The position numbers were made by a program, and so were the translations under genes. Of a DNA stretch of 64,000 nt, positions 39,932 to 48,342 are shown in pieces (the stretch's first letter is position 1; the number at the start of each line of letters is the position of its first letter). This DNA comes from Peribacillus deserti. Lineage in GTDB: Bacteria; Bacillota; Bacilli; Bacillales; DSM-1321. The notes beneath the pieces were generated by a model that did no database searches, was not told the origin of the DNA, and was given only the letters and a program-made list of their open reading frames with translations. The stretch lies in NCBI RefSeq assembly GCF_016909175.1, contig NZ_JAFBFI010000004.1, positions 1 through 64,000 on the forward strand. The letters run 5' to 3'.

Positions 39932-41068
39932 TCATTTAAGAAATGCTTGAAACACTTCATTTCCAAGAAATTTCCCTTGCTTAGACAGCTTTAGGAAGCC
40001 TTCTTCAAGCACTAATCTCCCTAGTTCAATTTCTCGCTTTATTTCTTCCCCGAAGACTTCCATTAAAGGACGATGGAATTTGCTTTGAAACCCGCTTAAA
40101 GATACACCTTTTGTCTTCCTTAAGCCCAAAAACATTTCTTCTTCCATCTGTTCTTTCACAGTCACTGTATTTTCTTCAATGACGGGCAGATTCCCCTCTA
40201 ACAAAGGAGCAAAGTATTTTTTTAGAGGTCCGTGGTTCGCTCTTCTTTTATCTGCTAAATAACTATGAGCACCTGCACCAAAGCCATAATAGTTCTCATT
40301 ATTCCAGTATGTCAGGTTATGCCTGCTTTCATAGCCTGGTTTAGCAAAATTGCTTATTTCATATTGAGAATATCCGTGGAGCTCCATCTGTTCCATTAGC
40401 ATTTCAAACATGGCGGCTTCTGATTCCTCAGGAGGAAGTGTAAGTCTTCCTTTTTGCAGTAGATTATAAAAGACAGTTTTCGGCTCGATAATCAATGAAT
40501 ATCCTGAAAAATGAGGAAGCTCCAGTGACATGGCCGTTTTCAGAGTATCGCAGAAATCCTCAAGCGTCTGGCCCGGCAAAGCATATATCAGATCGATGCT
40601 GATATTCTCAAAGCCTGCATCCCTGGCTTTATCTAGTGTAGTAAATACATCCGCAGCCCTGTGAGCCCGTCCAATTTTTTTTAGAAGTTCATCATTGAAG
40701 CTCTGAACACCAAAGCTGAGCCTGTTCACCCCGTATTCCTTCAAGATTGCAAGCTTTCTCTCGGAAAGATCCCCCGGGTTGGCTTCAAACGAATATTCTA
40801 CATTTTCACGGTCATATGGGAGTGTCTCATTTATAGACAGACATAACTGTTCCAACTGTTCTTCATTTAGAGCAGTAGGTGTACCTCCCCCTACGTAAAT
40901 TGTTTTCAGCTGGTCGGTTTTGTATTGATGTAAGGTTAATTCCATCTCCTTTTTAAGCAAACTAAGATATTCCTCAACCGGCTGGTTTTTTAAGAACACC
41001 TTATTAAAATCGCAATAATGGCAGATATGTTCGCAAAAAGGAATGTGTATATATGCTGAAGATATCAT
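39932..41068 (-). CDS. hemW: radical SAM haem chaperone HemW
   Basis: HemN-like radical SAM protein now regarded as a haem chaperone for respiratory enzymes rather than a coproporphyrinogen dehydrogenase. The cluster motif is C12-x3-C16-x2-C19 (PFCEHICHYCDF); YVGGGTPTAL and SFGVQSF follow; there is a C-terminal HemN domain. The ATG at 41068 is chosen because AAAGGA is ten bases upstream. The length is 378. It follows lepA across a terminator, the order known in B. subtilis. Confidence 0.95.
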   Translation of the reverse strand: MISSAYIHIPFCEHICHYCDFNKVFLKNQPVEEYLSLLKKEMELTLHQYKTDQLKTIYVGGGTPTALNEEQLEQLCLSINETLPYDRENVEYSFEANPGDLSERKLAILKEYGVNRLSFGVQSFNDELLKKIGRAHRAADVFTTLDKARDAGFENISIDLIYALPGQTLEDFCDTLKTAMSLELPHFSGYSLIIEPKTVFYNLLQKGRLTLPPEESEAAMFEMLMEQMELHGYSQYEISNFAKPGYESRHNLTYWNNENYYGFGAGAHSYLADKRRANHGPLKKYFAPLLEGNLPVIEENTVTVKEQMEEEMFLGLRKTKGVSLSGFQSKFHRPLMEVFGEEIKREIELGRLVLEEGFLKLSKQGKFLGNEVFQAFLK

Positions 41069-41097
41069 GAACCGCACATCCTTTTATATGTGATAGT

Positions 41098-41132
41098 AAA
41101 AAGAGGCTAGATGGGCATGCCCACTAACCTCT
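41098..41132 (-). terminator. terminator after lepA
   Basis: AGAGGTTAG pairs with CTAGCCTCT around an inner TGGG/CCCA stem, followed by TTTTT on the minus strand. It lies seven bases after the lepA stop and before hemW. Confidence 0.82.
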
Positions 41133-41139
41133 GCTAAAA

Positions 41140-42978
41140 TTATTTCTTGGAATTACCGCTGTCATCCATTTTCAGGACAGCCATGAAAGCCTCTTGAGGA
41201 ACTTCTACAGAACCTACTGACTTCATCCGTTTTTTACCTTCTTTTTGTTTTTCAAGAAGTTTTCGTTTACGAGATATATCTCCGCCATAACATTTCGCTA
41301 AAACGTTCTTACGCATAGCGCTGATGGTTGAGCGGGCAACAATCTTCTGGCCGATTGCTGCCTGGATAGGCACTTCGAATTGCTGTCTTGGGATTAAACT
41401 CTTCAGCTTTTCTACAATAACCTTACCGCGTTCATAAGCAAAATCGCGGTGAACAATAAAGCTGAGTGCATCAACCGTTTCAGCATTAAGAAGGATATCC
41501 ATTTTAACCAGCTTGGATTCTTTGTAGCCTATTAATTCATAATCAAAGGAAGCATACCCTTTTGTGCTTGATTTAAGCTGATCGAAGAAATCATACACGA
41601 TTTCGGACAACGGAATTTCGTAAACAATACTTACCCGGTTTTGATCCAGATATTCCATGTTCATAAAATCGCCGCGTTTAACCTGGCAAAGCTCCATGAT
41701 AGCACCTACATAATCTTTCGGAGCCATCATAGTTGCCTTGACATATGGTTCTTCAATCCGCTGTATTTTTTGCGGATCAGGCATAGCAGAAGGGTTATCC
41801 ACCTTAAGCTGTGATCCGTCAGTCATGATCACATCATAGATAACGCTTGGAGCAGTAGTAATCAGATCGATCTTAAATTCCCGTTCTATACGTTCTTGAA
41901 TGATTTCCATATGAAGTAGTCCTAAGAATCCGCAGCGGAATCCAAAGCCCAATGCCTGGGATGTTTCGGCTTCAAATTGAAGAGCGGAGTCATTAAGCTC
42001 CAGTTTTTCAAGGGCATCACGCAAGTCGTTAAATCTTGCAGAATCGATTGGATAAAGCCCGCAATATACCATAGGGTTCAGCTTACGGTAACCAGGCAGA
42101 GGCTCCGCAGCTCCTTTTTTTGCATAAGTAATCGTATCCCCTACTCGAGTATCACCAACATTTTTAATAGCCGCTGCCAAATAGCCTACATCGCCTACCG
42201 TTAGTTCATCCCGAGGGGTAGCCTTAGGTGTTGAAACCCCGATTTCAGTTACTTCAAATTCTTTGCCGGTGGCCATCATTCTTACCTTATCACCGACTTT
42301 AACCGTTCCTTCAACAACCCTTATATACGTAACAACTCCGCGATACGGATCATATAAAGAGTCAAAAATCAACGCTTTTAGAGGCGCATCTGGATCGCCT
42401 TCCGGAGCAGGAACCTTTTCTACAATCTGCTCAAGAATGTCCTCAATCCCAATACCGGCTTTAGCAGAAGCCAGAACCGCCTCAGAAGCATCTAGCCCAA
42501 TAACATCTTCTATCTCGCCACGCACACGCTCGGGATCAGCACTTGGCAGGTCTATTTTATTGATAACCGGAACAATTTCCAGATCATTATCAATGGCTAA
42601 ATATACGTTTGCCAATGTTTGTGCTTCAATTCCCTGCGCAGCATCGACAACCAGTATAGCCCCTTCACAGGCTGCAAGGCTTCGTGATACTTCATAAGTG
42701 AAATCCACGTGTCCCGGGGTGTCAATCAGATGGAAGGTATAAACCTCTCCATCCTTCGCTTTATAATTAAGCTGTACTGCATTTAATTTAATCGTTATTC
42801 CACGCTCACGCTCTAGATCCATTGAATCCAACAGCTGATCCTTCATTTCACGTGAAGTCAACGCATTTGTTTTTTCTAAAATGCGGTCAGCAAGTGTTGA
42901 TTTCCCATGGTCAATGTGAGCAATGATGGAAAAGTTACGTATCTTAGATTGTCTTTTCAGCTTTTCTTCTCTGTTCAT
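41140..42978 (-). CDS. lepA: elongation factor 4 (LepA)
   Basis: Ribosome-bound translational GTPase linked to back-translocation and 30S assembly. G motifs are [17 protein letters not shown] and NKIDLP, followed by domains II, III and V and the LepA-specific C-terminal domain ([22 protein letters not shown]). The ATG at 42978 follows AGGAGTG and gives 612 residues, the standard size; the longer frame lacks a site. It is preceded by 400 bp of repeat-rich DNA. Confidence 0.97.
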   Translation of the reverse strand: MNREEKLKRQSKIRNFSIIAHIDHGKSTLADRILEKTNALTSREMKDQLLDSMDLERERGITIKLNAVQLNYKAKDGEVYTFHLIDTPGHVDFTYEVSRSLAACEGAILVVDAAQGIEAQTLANVYLAIDNDLEIVPVINKIDLPSADPERVRGEIEDVIGLDASEAVLASAKAGIGIEDILEQIVEKVPAPEGDPDAPLKALIFDSLYDPYRGVVTYIRVVEGTVKVGDKVRMMATGKEFEVTEIGVSTPKATPRDELTVGDVGYLAAAIKNVGDTRVGDTITYAKKGAAEPLPGYRKLNPMVYCGLYPIDSARFNDLRDALEKLELNDSALQFEAETSQALGFGFRCGFLGLLHMEIIQERIEREFKIDLITTAPSVIYDVIMTDGSQLKVDNPSAMPDPQKIQRIEEPYVKATMMAPKDYVGAIMELCQVKRGDFMNMEYLDQNRVSIVYEIPLSEIVYDFFDQLKSSTKGYASFDYELIGYKESKLVKMDILLNAETVDALSFIVHRDFAYERGKVIVEKLKSLIPRQQFEVPIQAAIGQKIVARSTISAMRKNVLAKCYGGDISRKRKLLEKQKEGKKRMKSVGSVEVPQEAFMAVLKMDDSGNSKK

Positions 42979-43048
42979 CACTTTCACTCCTGTTAATCGA
43001 CAGAAATACACTATTTTTGATTATATCAGCCAGAAATACAAGATACAA

Positions 43049-43164
43049 GGAAAAGCGCAGAACGGTGCCTTTCAAAACGTAATTAATAAAAGCGCCCATT
43101 GATAGTTTCATTTAGTTTAACAATTAATCTTAAGAAGAAAAGCAGACACCTGACAGGCATAAGG
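43049..43164 (+). repeat. two truncated copies of the structured repeat
   Basis: The opening GAAAAGCGCAGAACGGTGCCTTT (split here as an AAAAGCGCAG start at 43051 and a CGGTGCCTTT continuation) resembles the start of copy 2. A second start, AGAAAAGCAGACACCTGACAGGCATAAGG in outline, covers 43136-43164 and matches the first 28 bp of copy 1 closely, but then breaks off before any complementary arms. Confidence 0.55.
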
Positions 43165-43166
43165 TA

Positions 43167-43264
43167 ATCCCGCAAATCACCTTAAAAATGCCGCAATAAA
43201 GTTTGAATATCCCGCAATTATCACGAGACTTCCCGCGTCTAAGTAACTAAAATCCCGCAATTAT
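43167..43264. repeat. cluster of ATCCCGCAA repeats
   Basis: ATCCCGCAATTAT occurs exactly twice (43209-43221 and 43252-43264), with related ATCCCGCAAAT at 43167, TGCCGCAATAA near 43189 and TTCCCGCG near 43230. Spacing is irregular (about 20-22 bp). It is non-coding and lies between lepA and yqxA. Confidence 0.6.
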
Positions 43265-43348
43265 ATTAAAATATTTCCAGGCTGGGCACTCAGTTAGAAC
43301 CGGAGCGTTCGATCATATCTAATTTCTTATCCAGGTGAATCATAAAGT

Positions 43349-43381
43349 AAAAAGCCCGCCCAATAGTCTATTGAACGGACT
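43349..43381 (-). terminator. terminator after yqxA
   Basis: GTCCGTTCAATA pairs with TATTGGGCGGGC (12 bp with G-U pairs) on the minus strand, followed by TTTTTAC, just after the yqxA stop. Confidence 0.82.
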
Positions 43382-43385
43382 GCCA

Positions 43386-43715
43386 TTATTCTGCTATTTT
43401 TTTCATCAGTGTATTAAACCCGCCTGATATTCCATCGGATACTTTCTTCCCTGTCTGGGAAAAAAAGTTATAAGCCTTCATGTTTTCGAGCTGCTGCTTT
43501 TTTTCCTTTAGGTCATGGCTTGTTACTTTTTCTCCAAGTATGGAGGCTTCTTTTTGTCCTTTTTCTGTTTCATTTATAGCTAATGCACTATATAAAGCAG
43601 GGTCATCGAAGCCCTTCATTTTTTTCATAGATTGATTTGCATGCTGCATTCCGATTAGGACTCCGAAAAATAATACCATCATTAATAGGAAACATTTGCC
43701 GGTGAACTTAACCAC
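43386..43715 (-). CDS. yqxA: DUF3679 protein YqxA
   Basis: Short Bacillus protein of unknown function. A single N-terminal hydrophobic helix (residues 5-24, CFLLMMVLFFGVLIGMQHAN) probably anchors it outside the membrane; the remaining 85 residues are hydrophilic and partly helical. The length is 109. It lies 27 bp after spoIIP and is followed by a terminator. The gpr-spoIIP-yqxA order is that of B. subtilis, which supports the call and suggests expression with sporulation genes. Confidence 0.85.
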   Translation of the reverse strand: MVKFTGKCFLLMMVLFFGVLIGMQHANQSMKKMKGFDDPALYSALAINETEKGQKEASILGEKVTSHDLKEKKQQLENMKAYNFFSQTGKKVSDGISGGFNTLMKKIAE

Positions 43716-43742
43716 TTCTACTCCTCCTCGTACTATTAGTGG

Positions 43743-44936
43743 TTATTGGGCTTCTTTTTTGGATCCAGGGGAACTTACTTCGTTTGCATTCCAGTAGATT
43801 CCGCTAAAGGCGTCAGCAAAGGCATCTAAAGAGGCATAGAGTTCTTCAAAGGTATTATCGACTCCTCCAGCTTCAATTAACAAGGCATTCCCTGAGAGAT
43901 CCTGATTATATTTCCCATTGTTGCCGCTTCCCTGCTTTTTAAATACACCTCTGCTTAATTTAGGGTATTTCTGGTCCAGGGCTTTATGGATTTTTTCGGC
44001 TAGGGCATAATTTTTCTCAAAGTTTGCATTATCCCCTCCAACGACAAAGGCCAGTTTGGCATAAGACTTGCCTTTTATGGAGACTGTCGTAAGATTTTTC
44101 CTGCTTGCATCGCGGTGTATATCAATTAAGTAGTTTATATCCCGGTTTTTTGCCATCGCTTCCTGAACGATCGGGCGTGATTCATCGTATGCCTGCCAAA
44201 ACTTTTTATTTTTTTTGTCCAAGATGCCCATTACATCGGTAGTGCTGACAGAGGTGCCGATTCCCTTTTTTTCGAGGGATGATTGAAGCTTTTCAGAGAG
44301 CCTGGTCACATTAATCTTTGAACTGTAAGCAGAATCAGGGTTTTTCACCCCTTTTAGGTAAGGGAGATAAGATTCCCTGGAATGCGTGTTATAAATATGG
44401 ACGACTTTTTTCCCATTAGTACTTAGTGGCGGACTTGGCGGATTCTCTTCTTTTGGTTCTTCTTTTATATTCTCAACATTATGAACGTCAGCCTCTTTCC
44501 CGTTAGTTTCGGGCGGAGCAGATTCATATGGCATATTTGTGTAATTGGTTCCTTCTCCTGCCAGCAGGATTTCATTATCATAAGCAAAAAATCCGGGTAA
44601 TTCTCGTCCGAGAAGACTTCTCGGATCATCAAACGATATATTTGTCGAAAGTTTGAATAGCTGCCCGGCAAGTGAAGGTGCTTCATTTTTTTTAGGCAAT
44701 GACTGTGCAAAATAATGATTTTCTCTGCTAAGCAGGGCATATAGCAGCTCTCCAGGGAACTGAATGGCCGCTGAGTTAACCGAATCCGATGTAATTCGAT
44801 ATTTCGGTTTAATCGAGGTCAAGAGACCGCTTAAAGAAAAAATAAAAAGTAACAGCACAAGGATAAAAATGAGAGATTTAATCACAGTGCCAAGCTGAAT
44901 AACGGCAATTGTTCCTGCGTATCGGCTTCGTTTCAT
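43743..44936 (-). CDS. spoIIP: stage II sporulation protein P
   Basis: Peptidoglycan amidase/endopeptidase of the SpoIID-SpoIIM-SpoIIP engulfment complex. A membrane anchor is at about residues 15-38 (LIFILVLLLFIFSLSGLL). A linker with a proline/glutamate-rich stretch precedes the amidase-3 catalytic domain, with HIYNTHSRESYLPY (zinc His and Glu) and YLIDIHRDASRK, ending in LLIEAGGVDNTFEELY. The length is 397. It lies 67 bp after gpr. Confidence 0.95.
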   Translation of the reverse strand: MKRSRYAGTIAVIQLGTVIKSLIFILVLLLFIFSLSGLLTSIKPKYRITSDSVNSAAIQFPGELLYALLSRENHYFAQSLPKKNEAPSLAGQLFKLSTNISFDDPRSLLGRELPGFFAYDNEILLAGEGTNYTNMPYESAPPETNGKEADVHNVENIKEEPKEENPPSPPLSTNGKKVVHIYNTHSRESYLPYLKGVKNPDSAYSSKINVTRLSEKLQSSLEKKGIGTSVSTTDVMGILDKKNKKFWQAYDESRPIVQEAMAKNRDINYLIDIHRDASRKNLTTVSIKGKSYAKLAFVVGGDNANFEKNYALAEKIHKALDQKYPKLSRGVFKKQGSGNNGKYNQDLSGNALLIEAGGVDNTFEELYASLDAFADAFSGIYWNANEVSSPGSKKEAQ

Positions 44937-45003
44937 GGTTCCACCCTTTCCAAGCTTGTCTAGTAAAATTTATGACAATGCTAGATAAAGTAGAACCAGC
45001 TTT

Positions 45004-46122
45004 TTATCTCGTATAAAAACCTGTATTATCTTGATTTACGGCCTCATGAAGGGCAGCATTTAAACCATTGGCAATAAGGTTAGACATATCCTCGATAAAT
45101 ACATCTACTTCCTTTGGTGTAACCATCAGATTGTGCCCGATCGGCGCCAGCACTTCGTAGATTAGTTTACGCTTTTCTTCATCTCCTAGAGTACCGATAA
45201 TACCGAGGAATGCTTTCCGTTCTTCTTCACCGGGAAGGTCTTCATCTGTCAGCTTCTTCTTCTCCCCCATAGAAAAACCGGCCGGGACCAGGGAGCGCGA
45301 GGGGGTGTCTCCTTCTTTCATTTCCCTTCCAAAATGCTTAAGGATAAAATCAATCGTATCGCTTGTAATAGATACCGCATCCACCACGGTAGGCACGCCG
45401 ATGGCAATAACAGGAATACCAAGAGTTTCCTGACTTAATTCTTTTCTCTTATTTCCTACCCCTGATCCTGGATGAATCCCAGTATCAGAAATTTGGATCG
45501 TCGAATTTACTCTTTCTACAGAGCGGGCGGCCAATGCATCAATTGCTATAAGAAAATCAGGCTGGGTCTTTTTAATAACACCGTCAATAATGTCGCTGGT
45601 TTCTATGCCAGTAAGCCCCATCACTCCTGGTGAGACAGCACTCACAGGTCTATATCCTTGTTCAACCTGCCCGGGCTGCAATTCAAAAAGATGTCTGGTA
45701 ATGAGGAGGTTTTCTACTACTGAAGGCCCAAGCGCATCCGGTGTAACATTCCAGTTTCCAAGTCCAACAACTAAACAGCTGGCATCAGGGGCAATGTTTA
45801 ATTTTTTAAGATATTGGCCAAATTCACGTGCAAATACAGTACTCACTTTTTTTTGCAGAACTGTATCCTGCTCGCGGATTCCTTGAACCTCTAAAGTTAG
45901 ATAACTCCCTTTTTTCTTGCCTATTACAGACTCCCCTGCTTCTGTGACCTCCACAAGTGATATTTGAATACCATCTATCTCTCTTTCCTTAATAACGACG
46001 CCTTCAATATGGGAGACGTTTTTTTCATCATGGACTACTCTATTTGCCAGGGCCATTTCACTGGCTTCAATAGCCAGATCTGTTCTTACGGAATACATGC
46101 TTAAATCTAATTTTTTTTCCAT
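45004..46122 (-). CDS. gpr: spore germination protease GPR
   Basis: Atypical aspartate-type protease (family A25) that degrades small acid-soluble spore proteins during germination. It is made as a zymogen; in B. megaterium the first 15 residues are removed at a site resembling the SASP target, and the same segment [20 protein letters not shown] is seen here. The ATG at 46122 has TGGAGGA upstream; an upstream start ten codons earlier is less likely. The length is 372. [21 protein letters not shown] is the conserved core. Forespore (SigG) control is expected from the family. Confidence 0.96.
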   Translation of the reverse strand: MEKKLDLSMYSVRTDLAIEASEMALANRVVHDEKNVSHIEGVVIKEREIDGIQISLVEVTEAGESVIGKKKGSYLTLEVQGIREQDTVLQKKVSTVFAREFGQYLKKLNIAPDASCLVVGLGNWNVTPDALGPSVVENLLITRHLFELQPGQVEQGYRPVSAVSPGVMGLTGIETSDIIDGVIKKTQPDFLIAIDALAARSVERVNSTIQISDTGIHPGSGVGNKRKELSQETLGIPVIAIGVPTVVDAVSITSDTIDFILKHFGREMKEGDTPSRSLVPAGFSMGEKKKLTDEDLPGEEERKAFLGIIGTLGDEEKRKLIYEVLAPIGHNLMVTPKEVDVFIEDMSNLIANGLNAALHEAVNQDNTGFYTR

Positions 46123-46393
46123 AGCTTCCTCCAGCTTCGCAACTTTTTTCACGTATTTCTATTTTTTCCATAATTTTGCCGCCTCATTCTAATAAATTTT
46201 ACTGACACAGATCTCAAGCCGTGATAAACTAGTAACAGACTGTCCCATAACAAATAAAAGCAATTTAGTGTATTCTTCTTAAAGAGTATTGCATTATAAA
46301 TTTAAGTTTGATAAAATATCCTTTGTTGCGAATTGTTATGTATTTGATAAATCGAGTCCATATAAATCTCGGTTTTTGTAGGAGGTGAACGGA

Positions 46394-46660
46394 ATGCCAA
46401 ACATTAAATCTGCTATTAAACGTGTGAAAACTAGCGAAACAAGCAAAGCTCAAAACATCGCTGTTAAATCTGCAACGCGTACTGCTGTAAGAAACGCTGA
46501 AGCATCACTTGCAGGTAGCGACGCAAACGCTGCTAAAGAAACACTTGTTACAGCTGTTAAGAAGTTAGACAAAGCTGCATCTAAAGGACTTATCCATAAA
46601 AATGCGGCAGCCCGTAAAAAATCTCGTCTGACTAAGAGACTTAATTCTTTGAACGCGTAA
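46394..46660 (+). CDS. rpsT: 30S ribosomal protein bS20
   Basis: Basic three-helix protein that binds the 5' domain of 16S rRNA early in 30S assembly. The 88-residue sequence starts MPNIKSAIKRVKTSE and ends NAAARKKSRLTKRLNSLNA. AGGAGGTGA precedes the ATG at 46394; a GTG three codons earlier is within that site. It is single, with its own terminator, divergent from gpr and convergent on holA. Confidence 0.97.
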   Translation: MPNIKSAIKRVKTSETSKAQNIAVKSATRTAVRNAEASLAGSDANAAKETLVTAVKKLDKAASKGLIHKNAAARKKSRLTKRLNSLNA

Positions 46661-46664
46661 AATA

Positions 46665-46690
46665 AACGATCCTTATGGGTCGTTTTTTTA
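46665..46690 (+). terminator. terminator of rpsT
   Basis: AACGATCC/GGGTCGTT stem with a four-base loop, followed by TTTTT, five bases after the rpsT stop. Confidence 0.85.
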
Positions 46691-46697
46691 TATGACC

Positions 46698-46735
46698 TAA
46701 AAAAAGAAACCAGGCAATTAGCCTGGTTTCTTTTT
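46698..46735 (-). terminator. terminator of holA
   Basis: AAAGAAACCAGGC pairs perfectly with GCCTGGTTTCTTT around five bases, with T runs on both strands. It lies against the holA stop and backs up rpsT termination. Confidence 0.85.
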
Positions 46736-47747
46736 AGGTTCCCATCTTTAACAATATCAATTCAATGGCTAATCTTTTTTCCGCCTGGCCTGTCTTCATT
46801 TGATAGTCAGCTTCAGCCAGCTGATAAATAAGCCTAATCAATTCTTTTTCACTAAAGCTGCCAGCCTTTTCAAGAGCCAGCTTCACTCTATATGGATGCA
46901 CTTTCAGTACAGAAGCTATTTTTTGCTGGCCATATCCTTGTCTGACTAATTCTTTTACCTGATAAAGCATTCTAATCTGGCCTGCCATTACTGATAATAT
47001 TTTGATCGGCTCTTCATTCTGCCTTAAGAGCTCGTAATAAATTGTTAAAGCGGGCTCTATTTTCCGCTGAAGAATTTTATCTATTAAAGTAAATATATTC
47101 TGCTCAAATGATTTAGCAACGAGCTTCTCTACCATTTCCGTATTAATCAGCTTTTCTTCAGCGTATAATGAAAGTTTTTCTATTTCATTCGCTAAAAGCA
47201 TTAAATTGGTTCCAGATATCTCCATCAGCAGGTTGATGGCTGCTTCCTCAATCTGAACGTTAGATGCGGCAGCCCGCTCTCTTACCCACACCCTTAACTC
47301 CTGTTCATTTAATTTTTTAGCTTCCAATATCGTGGTTTTGCGCTTGAGCTCTTTCGTAATTTTCTTTCGTTCATCCAGCTTTTCGTAAGGAGCGGTTATT
47401 GCAACAATTGAATAAGGCGCCGGATCTGCTAAATAGGCCTCTAATCTGCTAACTTCATGTTCAACCTTTGACTTGTTTTTCTCAGCGGTTAAGAAAAAGG
47501 CATTTTGCAGAAAGACCAGTTTTCTTTCTCCTAAGAAAGGGAGTGTTTCCACATCTTCCAAAGCAGCTTCTATCGGAGTTTCTTCTAAATCAAATACAGA
47601 CAGATTAAAATCTATTTCATCCTCCGACAACACATGCTTTGTTAGCAGCTGTTTGGTTTCATTTATCAGGAAAGCCTCGTTCCCATATAATAAATAAACA
47701 GGTGCAAATTGCTTTCTTTCAATACTTTTCCATATATCCAATATCAA
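46734..47747 (-). CDS. holA: DNA polymerase III delta subunit
   Basis: Clamp-loader subunit that opens the beta sliding clamp. Although it has an AAA+ fold it lacks a functional P loop, as usual: the N-terminus is VYLLYGNEAFLINETK (about 17-32). A central domain and C-terminal helical collar domain complete 337 residues. The start is TTG 47747, nine bases after GAGG. B. subtilis keeps the gene (yqeN) between comEC and rpsT, as here. A SigA promoter is visible about 45 bp upstream. Confidence 0.94.
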   Translation of the reverse strand: MILDIWKSIERKQFAPVYLLYGNEAFLINETKQLLTKHVLSEDEIDFNLSVFDLEETPIEAALEDVETLPFLGERKLVFLQNAFFLTAEKNKSKVEHEVSRLEAYLADPAPYSIVAITAPYEKLDERKKITKELKRKTTILEAKKLNEQELRVWVRERAAASNVQIEEAAINLLMEISGTNLMLLANEIEKLSLYAEEKLINTEMVEKLVAKSFEQNIFTLIDKILQRKIEPALTIYYELLRQNEEPIKILSVMAGQIRMLYQVKELVRQGYGQQKIASVLKVHPYRVKLALEKAGSFSEKELIRLIYQLAEADYQMKTGQAEKRLAIELILLKMGT

Positions 47748-47791
47748 ATTAGTTCGCCTCGATTATGTAAATAAACTAAACTTTCTCCTTT

Positions 47792-47820
47792 ATGGTATAT
47801 TGGCAAAACCAATTTGACAA
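47792..47820 (-). promoter_or_regulatory. candidate SigA promoter of holA
   Basis: TTGTCA (47820-47815) and TACCAT (47797-47792), spacer 17 bp. Four or five of six bases match in each hexamer. Confidence 0.5.
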
Positions 47821-48084
47821 GCTAAAGGGGAATTAGCCCATAGGCCAATTCCCTATCTATATGAACGTATGCAAGAGAGGGCCTAGGAAACCTTTCCAAC
47901 ATACAGGGATCTGGAACAAGGCTAGCAAGAAAATATTTGCTGGTTAAAAGCTTTGTACTCTTATTTTTGCCCTTCAATTTCAAAATATTTGTGACAACTC
48001 TTGTCAGTAAAGGAAAACAAAAAGGGAGTTGTAGATTTTTTTGGAAACATAGCTTATACTATTAGGGAAACAGGAGGGGTAGAA
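47821..48084. other. non-coding gap between holA and yqzM
   Basis: Holds a perfect 10-bp hairpin GGAATTAGCC/GGCCAATTCC (about 47829-47854, one mismatch), a weaker AGCAA/TTGCT hairpin near 47925-47945, and a -10-like TATACT near 48056 that could serve yqzM. I see no reading frame or known RNA. Confidence 0.4.
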
Positions 48085-48216
48085 ATGAACGAATTTGAGA
48101 AAAACATTATCAGCAAGCGTAATGATGCTGTTGACTCTGGTGTTGGATTTGCCGTATCCTTTGGATTTTTTGCGGTTATGTTTATCATTGCTACCGTTTT
48201 TAAATTTATCGGATAA
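48085..48216 (+). CDS. yqzM: small membrane protein YqzM
   Basis: A 43-residue protein, MNEFEKNIISKRNDAVDSG followed by one hydrophobic helix (VGFAVSFGFFAVMFIIATVF). It closely matches B. subtilis YqzM in sequence and position between comEC and holA. The function is unknown. AGGAGGGG lies seven bases before the ATG at 48085; the frame is open further upstream but without a ribosome binding site. Plus strand, convergent on comEC. Confidence 0.9.
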   Translation: MNEFEKNIISKRNDAVDSGVGFAVSFGFFAVMFIIATVFKFIG

Positions 48217-48284
48217 GCCTGGGCTCATACATATAACCATGGCAGCAGGAAAATGACAACGTTTTAAATTTATCATTGCAAGGT

Positions 48285-48325
48285 TGGGGCTGCTTTTATT
48301 GGCGGCCTCATTTTGTTTTTTAGTG
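48285..48325 (+). terminator. weak terminator after yqzM
   Basis: GGGGCTGC pairs with GCGGCCTC (one G-U, one U-G) around seven bases, followed by ATTTTGTTTTTT. It lies in the short gap between convergent yqzM and comEC. Confidence 0.5.
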
Positions 48326-48342
48326 CTTTATTTGCTGATATA

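Noticed and set aside
43167-43264. Possible CRISPR array from the ATCCCGCAA repeats
   Set aside because: Units are short, spacing and sequence are irregular, spacers are not of uniform length, and no cas gene is nearby.
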